A DNA stretch of 55,516 nt from Prasinococcaceae sp. CCMP 1430 (lineage: Eukaryota > Prasinodermophyta > Palmophyllophyceae > Prasinococcales > Prasinococcaceae), in the NCBI GenBank assembly GCA_013416795.1, contig RQSC01000958.1, forward strand, positions 3,129 to 58,644. The letters run 5' to 3'. A program made the translations under genes and the position numbers. A model generated the notes under the pieces. It searched no databases, was not told where the DNA came from, and saw only the letters and a program-made list of their open reading frames with translations. Below, piece by piece: positions 9,661 through 19,153 of this stretch. Position 1 is the first letter of the stretch. The number at the start of each line of letters is the position of its first letter.

Positions 9661-11081
9661 ATGGCGGGACCAGGCGGCGCCGTGCACATGCAGGCCAAGC
9701 TGGTGCGTGCGGGAGCGCGCGGGCGGGCGTGTTGGCGCGGGGGGGCGCCAGAGCTGGTTGCGCGGGGAAGCGCCAGAGCTGGTTGCGCGGCGAGCGCACA
9801 TGCCTCTGGCGGAGGGGAGAGAGGGCGTGGGGCACTCGATGCCTCACGACCCCCGAGATGCAGCGCCTCGCCAGGCGGCGCGCTGCACGCGGGCACGCGC
9901 AGCAGGCGTGCGCCGAGAGCTGTCGCCGCAGCGACGCGACAGCTGTTTTTTTTGCTCCGGATGGAGCAGCACGCGCGCAAACAGCGCCGCCGCACGCCGC
10001 ACCGCTGACCTTCCTCCCCCCCCCCCCTTCCCACACGCCCACGCTCGCGCACACACACCTCCACCTCCCTCGCGCCCGCGCAGGTGCTGCTGGGCGACAT
10101 GGGCGCGGGCAAGTCGTCGCTCGTGCTGCGCTTCTGCAAGGGGCAGTTCTTCGACTACCAGGTGCGGCGCCGGTGCGCGCGCGAAAAAAAAAAAACGTGG
10201 GCGTTGTGCGGCGCGCGCTCTTTTCTCGCCGGTGCGCGCGGTCTTATCCCGCGGTTTCGCGCCGCTCGAGTGCGCCCGATCGCAAATCGAAAACGTCGGA
10301 AGTGTATTTTGAGGAGACGCGTGCATGCATCCGCGCGGTCTGGGCCTGGGTGGGCCCGAGTCATTCGCGGCGCGCGCGTCCCTCCCCCGCCCCCCCCGCC
10401 CCCCGCCAGCCCCGCGCGGAAGGGAGCGCTCCGCGGGCGCTCGCTCCAGCGGCGGCCCCGGCGAGCGCGTGCGAACGCACGAGCCGCCCGCGTGGAAGCT
10501 GACGTTGCGGAGAAACCGCGCCCTGCCGCCGCGCTCGCCCTGCCATGCGCCGCTGCTGCCTGTCGGCCTGCTTGGCCCGCACCTGATGCGCGCGGCAGGA
10601 GTCGACCATCGGCGCAGCGTTCATGACACAGACGGTGAGCGTCAACGACGCGACCGTCAAATTCGAGATCTGGGATACGGCGGGGCAGGAGCGCTATCAC
10701 TCGCTCGCGCCGATGTACTACCGTGGGGCCGCGGCTGCGATCATCGTGTTCGACATCACAAACTCAGACTCGTTCGCGCGCGCGCAGAACTGGGTGCGCG
10801 AGCTGCAGCGGACGGGAACGCCCAACCTGGTCATGGCGCTCGCAGGCAACAAGTGCGACCTGCCAGACAAGCGCAAGGTGGAGAGCGCCGAGGCCCAGGC
10901 CTACGCGGATGAGAACGGGCTATTCTACATGGAGACCAGCGCCAAGACCGCAGCGAACGTCAACGAGCTCTTCTACGAGATCGCGCGAAAGCTTCCGCGC
11001 CAGGCGCCTGCGCCGCAGCCAGCGACGCTGCGAATCGACCCGCAGGCAGCCAAGAAGGACAAAAAGGCCGCGTGCTGCTGA
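9661..11081 (+). CDS. RAB5: Rab5-type small GTPase (three exons)
   Basis: Exons 9661-9702, 10084-10161 and 10599-11081 join in phase 0 (donors GTGCGT and GTGCGG, acceptors GCAG and GGCAG), giving 200 residues. Rab5 directs early endosome tethering and fusion. G1 is GDMGAGKSS (residues 18-26), switch I contains ESTIGAAF with Thr43, and G3 is WDTAGQE (65-71) followed by [13 protein letters not shown], typical of Rab5. G4 is NKCD (124-127) and G5 is ETSAK. The Gln70 needed for hydrolysis is kept. The protein ends in Cys-Cys for double geranylgeranylation. It resembles the plant RHA1/ARA7 (RABF2) class more than the N-myristoylated ARA6 type, which lacks this tail. ATG 9661 has a good context (GCGATGG) and gives a short N-terminus as usual for the family. 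Intron 1 carries a 25-bp tandem duplication and a C-rich tract. Confidence 0.96.
9745..9790. repeat. 25-bp tandem duplication in Rab5 intron 1
   Basis: GCGCCAGAGCTGGTTGCGCG occurs at 9745 and again at 9770, in the first intron shortly after the donor. The 21-bp cores are identical. Confidence 0.85.
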
Positions 11082-11386
11082 GGGCGGCGGCCGTGCGTGC
11101 GCAGGATCAGGTGGGTGCAGCACGGGGGCCGGGGCTCTTCGCCCTCCCCCCCCCCCGTCCCTCCCCACCCCCCGGGGCGCGCGCTCCACGCCCGGGCGAA
11201 TGCCGTCCGAAGCTGCACACAAGGGCTTGCAGCCTGCGTGGCACCGCGCCTGGGGGCGGGCGCGCGGCGAGGCGTGAGCGAGCTTGTTTGTATTCTCCAT
11301 CTCCATCAATATGGCCCAGCTCGTAAGCGCGCGCAGAGCACACAATCGCATTGTCCGCAGAGACGCTCGCTCTCGGGTGCTTCGGG
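11082..11386. other. Convergent 3' region
   Basis: It lies between the stops of Rab5 (+) and the channel gene (-). It contains a C-rich tract near 11148-11172 and presumably both 3' UTRs. No gene is seen. Confidence 0.4.
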
Positions 11387-12929
11387 CTAGCCCTCCCATG
11401 AGAGCTGTGACGTGGTTCTCGACATCGACCTCTCCGTTGCGCTTCCTCTCCGCACGTCCTGGAAGGAGGCGCTTCTTCGGTACACGGCCGTCTCCTTACG
11501 GCTCTGCTCCAGTTGCTCGCGCACACCCCGGCGCCGCGTGGAGACCACCATGCCCGCCCACCAAATGTTGAAGAGAACCCACAGCGCGCAGCTCGCCCAA
11601 AAGATCTTCCTGTCCAAAGAAATGAGGTCCTCTTCGTCGCCATCCTCTTCCCACAAGTTGGGTGGGAGCGTCAGGGGGCTGACCGCCAGAAGGTACGCCA
11701 AGGGTTCCTTGAGGATCACCAACGTGTGGGCCGCTACCACAACCAGGTTGAATGTGAAGCTCCCTAGCGTGTATATGTCGAGCATGGTGACATGTGAGAT
11801 AGGCGGAAGAAGATTGGATAAGTAGAGCTTGTAAGCGATAGCGGCTATGACCAAGTTGAAGTCGTTGTTGTGCCTGCTGCCCACTTCAGCGGGGTGGATG
11901 GCCCACGTGCACAGTGCGCACGTCGTCACCAGGCCGAGGGTGGCCATATTGAACAGGTAGAATTGCGCCTTTCGCTCCACCTTGAGGGAGACTGTCACGC
12001 CAGTGACCAGGCGGCGTGGCAGCTGCTTGGCGAGCACACAGCGCGTGAATGGGTACCGATTCTGGATGCTGAAGTCGGGCAGGTCGATCGCCGACAGCAG
12101 GACGGAGACGGAGGGCGATTTCTCGCTCGTAAGCGGCACGATGTGATAGCGCGTGATATCCAGGCGACTTTCGAGTTCGATGTCGAAGGTCTGCGTGTCG
12201 ACCGGAAAGTTTCTGAGGTCGAAGCGCTGGTACAGCCGGAGGACGTGCTCGACGTCCATGCACACGCACTTCCTTCCGTCGATGGTCTCAAGTGTGTACG
12301 AGACTGCTTCGTAGATGATGTGCATGACCTTCCTAATACGGTACTGCAGTGGGCGTGGGCGCGAGCACGCCAAAGCACGCGTGAGCGGAGGCGTTCGCGA
12401 ACGAGGGCTGGGTGCAACTTCAGCCAAGTGCGTTGCGTGCTCGCGCCAGGGCGGCACGGCGGCGCGAGCCCATAGGTGTGCGCAATCGCGCGCATGCGGG
12501 GCGCACCTTGGGGGTCCACTCAGGGATCCAGTCGCCGTCGTCGAGCTCAACCGCTGGCGGATTCTCCCATTCGGGCAATTCCCACACCATGGTGATAAGC
12601 AGAGACACACCGAAGGTCTGCTCGACGGTGCTGGCGTCGAACACGCGCAGCACGTTCAGAGAGGTTTGCACCTGCCGCGACGTGCTCGGGATCTCCACAC
12701 CAGCGTAGCTGAAGTTCGTACCCTGCGGCGTGCTGGGAACATCCGCGGCTTCCGCGGCAGCGCGGAGGAAGCCCCGCCCAAGCGGCGCGGGCGTTGCGAA
12801 GTCACCGCCTTCCTTGGCTCTGTCCGCCGCAGCGCGCCGGTGGTCATCGCTGCCATCGCCCCCGCCTCCGTTCTCTCCCACTTCGCCTCTCTCTCCTCCA
12901 CTGAGCACCCGCCTCAGAGCGTGCTGCAT
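11387..12929 (-). CDS. Pentameric ligand-gated ion channel homologue (two exons)
   Basis: Exon 1 (12929-12507) and exon 2 (12343-11387) join in phase 0 (donor AAG/GTGCGC, acceptor CTGCAG), giving 459 residues. The extracellular half has VQTSLNVLRVFDASTVEQTF and DGDWIPEWTPK, then YRIRKVMH after the junction, matching beta strands of the Cys-loop receptor ligand-binding domain. The signature loop is RNFPVDTQTFDIELES: the FPxD core is kept but both flanking cysteines are absent, as in bacterial and many protist members. Four hydrophobic segments follow: M1 FYLFNMATLGLVTTCALC, M2 from NDFNLVIAAIAYKL, M3 from DIYTLGSFTFNLVVV, and M4 FWASCALWVLFNIWW. A cytosolic Ser/Arg-rich tail ends the protein. 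No clear signal peptide precedes the domain, so the start (GGCCATGC) may be incomplete. The ligand and ion selectivity cannot be told from sequence. Confidence 0.8.
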
Positions 12930-13914
12930 GGCCACGTCACGTGTTGCCCTCCTCAGTCCTCGCCCCACCCTCCCGCACGTGAGGCGCCGGGGGTGCCGCC
13001 ACCCGCTCTCGCGCAATGGCGCGCGCGCGCGCGCGCGCGCGCGTCGAGCGGGTGCCACGCGCCCCGCCCAAGGGGGCCTCAAGCGCCCCCATCCTCCCCC
13101 ATTCCTCCCACCCCACACGCACCTCCCTGCGCAGCGCCGGCCCCGACAGCGTCGCGCCGTTCCCCCGCCGAGGCAAACGCATAGTCGGTTGGTTGGCGAA
13201 TTGGTCGTTGGCGTGGCAGCTTGCACGTTCCCTTGCTTGCTCCCAAACAAATGCACGTGCAGACAGTACTGTACGTTGTCGGTCGGGGTTCCCACCAACC
13301 ACGGTGTGCTTGTGCTTTCCGATGAGTGTCCGGGTAAATTGCTCCGACCTGTGCCGCTCGCCGCGGCGCGGATCCGCCCGGATCCGGATCGAAATCCCGC
13401 TGGAGGTCGCGGCGTGAGCGAGGGGGCGGGATCGCCGCGCGCGCGCGCTCCGGCGCGCGCGCGGATCGGCGCGATCTTCGCGGCGGCGCGCGTGAGGAAA
13501 AGGGTGCGTTGTGAGAGGGTTTATGTGCGTCCGCTGTGGATGCAATTTGGTATTTGATTCCGCGGGGTGGCTCCGGAGCGCTCGCGCTGGTTTGGGTTCG
13601 GTGCCCGCCGGCAGCATAGCAGTCGGCGCGCGTGCGCGCGCGCACCCGGGGCCATTTTTTTTTTTGGCGGGGCGCGCGCGCGCATCTGAATGAGAAACGG
13701 TATGCGCGACGTGCGGCCAGGCGCGCTTTCGCGGGGCGCTCCGCAAGATTTGGTCTCGGCCCCCCGCGACAGCGCGCGGATGAGGGGCCAAAGGAGCGCG
13801 GCGGGTGACACACACACACACCGCGGCGCCGCGGCCGCGGCTGTGGTCGGGTCGGTCAGGCGAGGGAGAGGCGAGGGGACGGGAGGCCCCGCGGACCCTT
13901 CGCGCGGCGCGGCG
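12930..13914. promoter_or_regulatory. Long divergent intergenic region
   Basis: It separates the channel gene (-) and the Lys/Pro-rich gene (+). It contains a pure (CG)n tract at about 13018-13044, short TTGG repeats near 13184-13210 and a T9-10 run near 13656. Open frames on both strands are Arg-rich shadows without domains. Confidence 0.4.
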
Positions 13915-15436
13915 ATGGCGGCCGCCAGTGCGGCGGCGGGGCGTGTGCCGCGCGCGATGGTGGCGATGCCGAGCGCGCGACCGCGCCTGCTGCGGAGCGA
14001 TGGCGGCAGCGGCGTAGGAGCGCTCGGATTTAGCGCGAGTGCCGCCTTCGGCAGGGGGCTCGCGCGCACTGATTACGCGCGCGTGGGCCAGGGAGCGCCC
14101 ACCACGCCGGTGCGCGCACTGCCTGTCGCGCTCTTCGGCTCGCGCAAGAAGCCGACCCAGTTCAAACGCGGTTCTGGAACGACAAAGCTGAAAGCAGCGC
14201 CCGCGAGGCCAACGCCCAAGTTCCGCTCAGGGACGGCCAAGCTCAAGGGGCCGAAGGCAAAAGCGAAGCCGAAGCCGAAGCCGAAGCCGAAATCGAAGCC
14301 GGCCAGCACCAACAAGTTCAGGCCCACCGCCAAGCCAAAGGCTACGCGCAAGCTCAAAGCCCCCTCCAAGCCAAAGCCAAGAAAGGCAGCTCCGAAACGG
14401 TGCGCGCCGCCGGCCGCCCGCCGCGCGCCGAGCATAGCAGTGGCGCCAGTGAAGGCCAATGTCTGCATTCGCGAGCTGGTGGGCGAATTCGTTGACGGCC
14501 TGTGCGCGCCCGCCTGCCTCACGCAGGCCGATCGCCACGTCGAAATTCAAGGCAAAGCCAAAGCCAAAGAAGCCCAAGCGGCTGGCGCGGCCCGCCAAGA
14601 AGAGGCCCATCACCTCGAAAAGGGGCGCCGCCGCTTCGGGCGGGCGCGCCCCGACGGCGCCTAAACTCGCCGCCGCAGTCGCAGGCGGCATCGTCGCGCT
14701 CGGCCTTGCGCTGCTCGCGGGCGCTCCTACGGCTGCACCGCCTTCAGAGGCTGAGCAGTCGGATGACGTCACAGTCATCAGAGCGCCAGAGAAGACGACA
14801 CCTACCGCACCCGAGAAGGCGACTCCTGCGCCGGCTGTCGCTATCTCGCGGAGCCCTCCGTTGAGGCAGGCGCCTCGTGCGACGGCGGGGCGACCAACAC
14901 CACCCGTGGCGAGGAGCACAACTCCCGCTGTGGCGAGCCGTCCGAAGAAGAGTGTCCAGACGACTCGCTCTGCCCGGCCGCGCCCTGCCCCTGTCCGCAG
15001 CCCGCGCCAGCCCCCAGCTCCCCGAGCGAGCCCAACTCCGGTCGCGACGTCCAGCGCGAAGGTCGTGGTGGCCCCGTTCGCCAGCGTTTCGGTCGACTCT
15101 CGGCAGCAACAGCTAATTATCGGCGCCGCCGGCATCGTCGTTTTGCTTGCAGCCCTCGAAGCCTCTACCTCGAAGAAGGACCAGACCGAAGAGCAGGAAG
15201 GTATGTGTGTGCACACGCCGCGGTCGCGCCAACAACTGCGATGGTGCGCGTGGCACTTGTATGCCTGTTTGGCTGACACAGACAGTGCCTCTGTGCGTCG
15301 AGCAGTCGTCGATACACCTGCTCCCGATGAGGCCGAAGCCGAGGGCGAAGCCGAGGCCGAAGCTGACGCCAAGGCTTCCGAGAACCAGGTCGACGTGCAG
15401 TACAACAAAGACAACGACGCCAACAGCCGCAGGTGA
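13915..15436 (+). CDS. Lys/Pro-rich protein with two hydrophobic segments, unknown
   Basis: Proposed exons are 13915-14399, 14527-15200 and 15282-15436. The donors are GTGCGC (phase 2) and GTATGT (phase 1), and the acceptors are CGCAG and CACAG. The joins keep one compositional style: a basic domain rich in KPKPKP and TAKLKGPKAK-like repeats on both sides of intron 1. Then come hydrophobic segments AAAVAGGIVALGLALLAGA and LIIGAAGIVVLLAALEA separated by about 125 residues rich in Pro/Thr/Arg, and an acidic tail (DEAEAEGEAEAEADA). The N-terminal 60 residues are Ala/Arg/Ser rich and lack acidic residues early on, so an organellar targeting peptide is possible. The last exon could use another acceptor and end near 15545 instead. 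No family is recognised. A membrane protein with a nucleic-acid or polyanion-binding basic domain is one guess. Confidence 0.5.
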
Positions 15437-15968
15437 TCCGCCGAACGATCTTCCCGCCTCCGACGCCCGGACGCCCATAGACTTTCCATACGATGCGCCC
15501 AACGCACCTGGGCGACGCAGCGTAGTAGGCGAACGCTCTCCCTAACCCCCTCACCCGAAACGGTGGGGTACAGCGAAACGCAACGGTTTGGGTTTTGAGT
15601 TAAGGTTTTATTGTAGGGCTTCTCGGCCCACGATCGCGCGCGAGTGCACGGCCACGCGGCAACTGCGGCGATCGTCCCCCCGAGAGTGGAGAGGTGGGCA
15701 GGGGCCACACGGCGCCCAGAGGGCGGCGCGCGCCGCTCCGCGCGGTGTCGCAGTACGTCTCGACACGCGGCGACGGCGCCCGCATGGCTGCGGCCGGCGG
15801 CGCGGGGCGCGCGCGCAGCGGCAGTGTGGCGCTCGCAACAAAACAACCATTGCGACAATGCGACCCTCGACGAAAGCGGAGGCGCGCGGGCAAGCAGTCC
15901 TGCGAGCAGCTGTGCCATCAATACACATTCCGATTTAACGGCGGCAGAGTAGCTGCCCGCAAGTCGAG
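15437..15968. other. Convergent 3' region
   Basis: It lies between the Lys/Pro-rich gene and the methyltransferase gene. Frames here are Arg/Ala-rich shadows. The part at 15445-15545 could be an alternative last-exon tail of the upstream gene. Confidence 0.3.
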
Positions 15969-17231
15969 CTATATGAGCGACTGCTGGCTCGCTACGGTGC
16001 TAAGGGGGGAGGGAGCGGCGCGCACGGTGCCCCGGGGCATCTTGGCCAAATACGAGAGCAGGTTGTACCTCGCAGGCGGCAGCTCGGCCTGCAGCGGATC
16101 GGTCGCCCAGCCGCCTGGAAGATAATTTAACCACAGGTCCATGCCACCGAGGCTCGACAGCAAGGATGAAAGCTCGGACACCTCCGGCGAGCGTGCGGCG
16201 CCGTAGAGGGGACTTTGGGTGAAGTGGTGCACCTCGAGCGCCAACTGGTCGGCTGGGAAGGGCAGCCCACGCGCCGCGTAGTGGAGCAGCGCCTGGCTGA
16301 TAAATCCCCACTCGCTGCCCTCAACGTCGACCTTGATAATGTCGACATGCAGGAGGCCCAGCTCATCCAAGATCGTTGGCAGAGTGCTCACATTGACCTC
16401 CAGGCTTTGGGCAGGGAGCTTGATGCCGGCGTTGCGGCACTGGCGGACGTAAGGCACCGCTTTGTCGCTGCTGTCTGCGCTGAGCGCGCACTCCCGAGCG
16501 TCGAACGGGTGCATGATAGATATCTGCCCCCAGTTATATCCCGCCAGCTTGGCCACACCATCGTGCCCGCCGGCGCCGACGGGATGGAAGTGAATGCGCT
16601 TGTTGTCAAGCAGCCCACTCGACTCGACCCATTTGAGCGTGATTGGCGAGGGGTCGAAGGCGTGCACGGTGCAATTGAAAGGAGGCAAGCTCAACGCTTC
16701 GCTCAGCTGCGGTTGCTGGCGGATGCCAAAGTCAAGCACCACGCACTCCTGCTCGCGTGGCGGGAAGGCGTAGTCGCCGCGCGGCGAGCGAGTGCACACA
16801 GCGTGGTCATAGTCGGTCCCGCAGAAGTTGCTGATCACGTCCACCCCATCGCGAGTCTGGCGTTCGGATTTGGAAATGCGCTCCTCCTGGCACTGCGTTG
16901 CAAATTTGGCCAGCCCGCGTGTGGCGGCAGCGCAGTGCTCATGGCAAAGCGATGTCCGTGCTGTGCATGCGCCGTGCACCCTGGTCTCCGCAGCGGCCGG
17001 GTCGACGCCCAGCCCTGTATGCGCCTCGATCTGCGCCTCGAGCAGCGCCACGCGCCGCGCGAGCTCTCCCGCGTGGTCCTCCTGGCGCATGTCCACCAAC
17101 GTCAGCGCGGCGAAGAGCGCCGCCAGCGCCAGCAGTGTGAGGCAGGTGGCGCCGACCCACACACGGCGCCGCCCCAGCCGGCCTTCTCCTCCGTGCGCGC
17201 CGAATGCGCCAGTGCCTGTGGAATGCCGCAT
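15969..17231 (-). CDS. FkbM/METTL24-like methyltransferase, type II membrane protein
   Basis: A single-exon gene of 420 residues from ATG 17231-17229. Residues about 25-46 (VWVGATCLTLLALAALFAAL) form a signal anchor, followed by a short coiled segment (ELARRVALLEAQIEAH). This suggests Golgi or ER localisation with a lumenal catalytic domain. The domain has VLDFGIRQQPQLSEAL (degenerate SAM-binding motif I), VHAFDPSPITLKWVE with the acidic residue of motif II, and VDIIKVDVEGSEWGFI, the hallmark of FkbM-type and METTL24 enzymes. Several cysteines precede it (CTARTSLCHEHC), probably disulphide bonded. Related enzymes O-methylate sugars or other small acceptors; the substrate here is unknown. It converges on the Lys/Pro-rich gene and its upstream region carries a duplicated 60-bp unit. 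Confidence 0.82.
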   Translation of the reverse strand: MRHSTGTGAFGAHGGEGRLGRRRVWVGATCLTLLALAALFAALTLVDMRQEDHAGELARRVALLEAQIEAHTGLGVDPAAAETRVHGACTARTSLCHEHCAAATRGLAKFATQCQEERISKSERQTRDGVDVISNFCGTDYDHAVCTRSPRGDYAFPPREQECVVLDFGIRQQPQLSEALSLPPFNCTVHAFDPSPITLKWVESSGLLDNKRIHFHPVGAGGHDGVAKLAGYNWGQISIMHPFDARECALSADSSDKAVPYVRQCRNAGIKLPAQSLEVNVSTLPTILDELGLLHVDIIKVDVEGSEWGFISQALLHYAARGLPFPADQLALEVHHFTQSPLYGAARSPEVSELSSLLSSLGGMDLWLNYLPGGWATDPLQAELPPARYNLLSYLAKMPRGTVRAAPSPLSTVASQQSLI

Positions 17232-17858
17232 GGCGAGCTATGAGGGAGCAAGGCGCAGCGAGGCGCCGAGGCCGTGCGCGCGTGGGCCAAGTCGGTCCGC
17301 TAAATCGTAGATGCGCCCCTGCGGGCGCGATGCCCGCCGCGTCACGCACGCGCTGCAGCGCGTGTGTGCACTGTGGCGCGCCAGCGCTCGCCGACAAGTT
17401 CTATGGCGAGCTGCGTTTGCATGTGACCTTTATTTGCCGTTCATTTTGCACGCGCGAGAGCTATCGGAACGGCTGTTGAGTCCCATCAGGGTGTGATACA
17501 TTCTGCCTGCTTAGAAACACATTCAAAGTTGCTGAGTACTCTCGCGAGTTCCATCAGGATGCGATACATTCGGCCTGCTTCGAAAATGAACGCGTTAAAA
17601 GATGCTGAGTACTCAAGCTGTCGCTCGTCGCCCCCCCTGCGTGAGCTCCCGCCGCCACTCGCAGCGCCGCCGCGCGGCACCTCGATGGGCACCGACAGCG
17701 CGCGGGGATGGACGGAGCAGGCGCCGCGTTCGATCGCCCTCCGATCGCGCCCGATCGCCTCGTCCTCCTTGTATATACGTTTATTGCCTCACGACGTCTG
17801 CGTGTCATCCGCTGTGCCCTGTTCTGTCCCGTGCAACCGCCTGGCATGTCGCGCGCAG
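17232..17858. other. Intergenic region with a duplicated unit
   Basis: It lies between the methyltransferase start and the 3' end of the coiled-coil gene. A direct repeat occupies 17481-17614. An open minus-strand frame runs across the repeat but has no recognisable domain. Confidence 0.45.
17481..17614. repeat. Imperfect direct repeat, period about 68 bp
   Basis: Both copies (from 17481 and about 17549) share CCATCAGG, GATACATTC, GCCTGCTT and TGCTGAGTACT in the same order, with small indels between the blocks. It is unusually A/T rich for this window. Confidence 0.8.
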
Positions 17859-18511
17859 CTAGTGCTTGGGCACCGGCGCGCCACGTCTTTCGAGCTCCTC
17901 CTCGAGCGCGTCCATGCAGTCGCTGAGGCGATCGAGCTCCGCGGTGAACTTGGAATGGAGCGCTTGCAGGTCCTTGACGCCTTCGAAGGAGAGCTTATCG
18001 GGCAGCACGAGGGCACCGGACGGGGCGGGCGCCGACGCAGCCGAGCCGCCGGAGCGGCTCGTTTCGGCGGCCTTAGCTTTGAGGTCTGCCTCTCGCGCCC
18101 TCAACTCGAGCTCCTTCTCCTTCAGCTCGAGCTCCTTAGTTTTGGCGGCGAGCTCGGCGTCGGCCTTGGCCTTCTGCGCCCGGGGCAGCACGCGTCCGCA
18201 GCGGACACCGCATCGATCCCGCGGCGATCCGTGCGAACCCCCGCGAAGCAATGTCGAAGTTGAGACGCGCGTGTGGGTGGGGGTGGGGGGGAGTGAGGGA
18301 TGCGCGTGGTTAGCAACAAGAAGGAGGCCAAACAATGTTTGCATGCGCCTTTTTATGCACACATTTTCATGGATCCTTGCGGAGGAGTGCAAGCGCGGCG
18401 CGCGCGCGCGTATGCAGCGCGGCCCACCTGCTGGTCTTGCTGCGCCTGCGCCTGCGCTAGCTGCTGCTGCTGCGCGGCCGCCCCCTGCTGCGCCTGGGCG
18501 TTGGAAATCAT
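17859..18511 (-). CDS. Small coiled-coil protein (two exons), unknown
   Basis: Exon 1 (18511-18428) codes a Gln/Ala-rich start (MISNAQAQQGAAAQQQQLAQ). Exon 2 (18173-17859) follows a GCGCAG acceptor in phase 0, giving 132 residues. Exon 2 opens with a strongly charged heptad region (KTKELELKEKELELRAREA), then a Ser/Gly/Ala linker. A second helical segment (KDLQALHSKFTAELDRLSDC, then MDALEEELERR) and a short tail PVPKH follow. The shape suggests a structural or adaptor subunit that oligomerises through coiled coils. No family is recognised. The frame remains open upstream of the Met through an Arg-rich stretch, so an additional 5' exon cannot be excluded. The donor is CAG/GTGGGC. Confidence 0.5.
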
Positions 18512-19153
18512 CTCGTGGCGGCGCACCGTGCGGCGCGCCGTGCGCCGCGCACGGCGGCGGCGTGTGGCGTCGCCCCCATTGCCCCGTTCATGCGGCCGTA
18601 ACCGAATGCGGACGGAACATCGCGCACCCGATCCAGCACACGTGCAACGACAAGCAAGCCACCCGGCCCAGTTTCCGGCCCGGGCGCTGCAGCGGACGCC
18701 GCCCCGCTGGATGTCGCGGGGGCTTCGCTGGGCACCGGCGCCGGCGCCCGGCTCTCACCCGCCAGGGACACCCATCTTCGGCTGCAGATGGCGGACGGCC
18801 GCCGCCGTCCTCGTCCTCCCACAGCCTGGCGCGCGCGCGCGCTGCCGTGCTGGGCGCGCGCGGCGCCACGAAGAGGCGCTCATCAGGAATCATCCGACGG
18901 GCCGTGACCGCGCGCGCGCGCAATACGCGCCCGGGGAACGGCCCGGTTGTGACCATCAAAGCGAAAGGGGGCGCTCCCAGCAATGCAGATGCGAAAGTGC
19001 GAATGGTCGCGAACGCCCCTCCGTGAAAGGAGGCGCCAGTGCGCGGGTCTTGCACTGAAGGCAATGGTCTTGGCGCCGCGAGCACGCCAGAAATGTTCAG
19101 TATTAGAAGTCCGCTATCGTATTAGACTAGCCTAGGGGGGAGTGGCGGGCGAG
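18512..19153. other. Unassigned stretch
   Basis: A minus-strand frame at 18588-19085 contains a moderately hydrophobic piece (TIRTFASALLGAPPFALMV), but no start context, splice partner or domain makes it convincing. The right part is the 3' flank of the symporter gene. Confidence 0.3.

Noticed and set aside
14227-15921. 564-codon minus-strand ORF opposite the Lys/Pro-rich gene
   Set aside because: Leu/Phe/Gly-rich repeats are the complement of AAGCCG codons, and no membrane-protein family is recognisable. The plus frame is supported by two splice joins, though neither is a known family, so this call is moderately sure.
17486-17692. Small minus-strand ORF across the 68-bp direct repeat
   Set aside because: The repeat units are not in a shared reading frame (indels between copies), and nothing suggests a protein.
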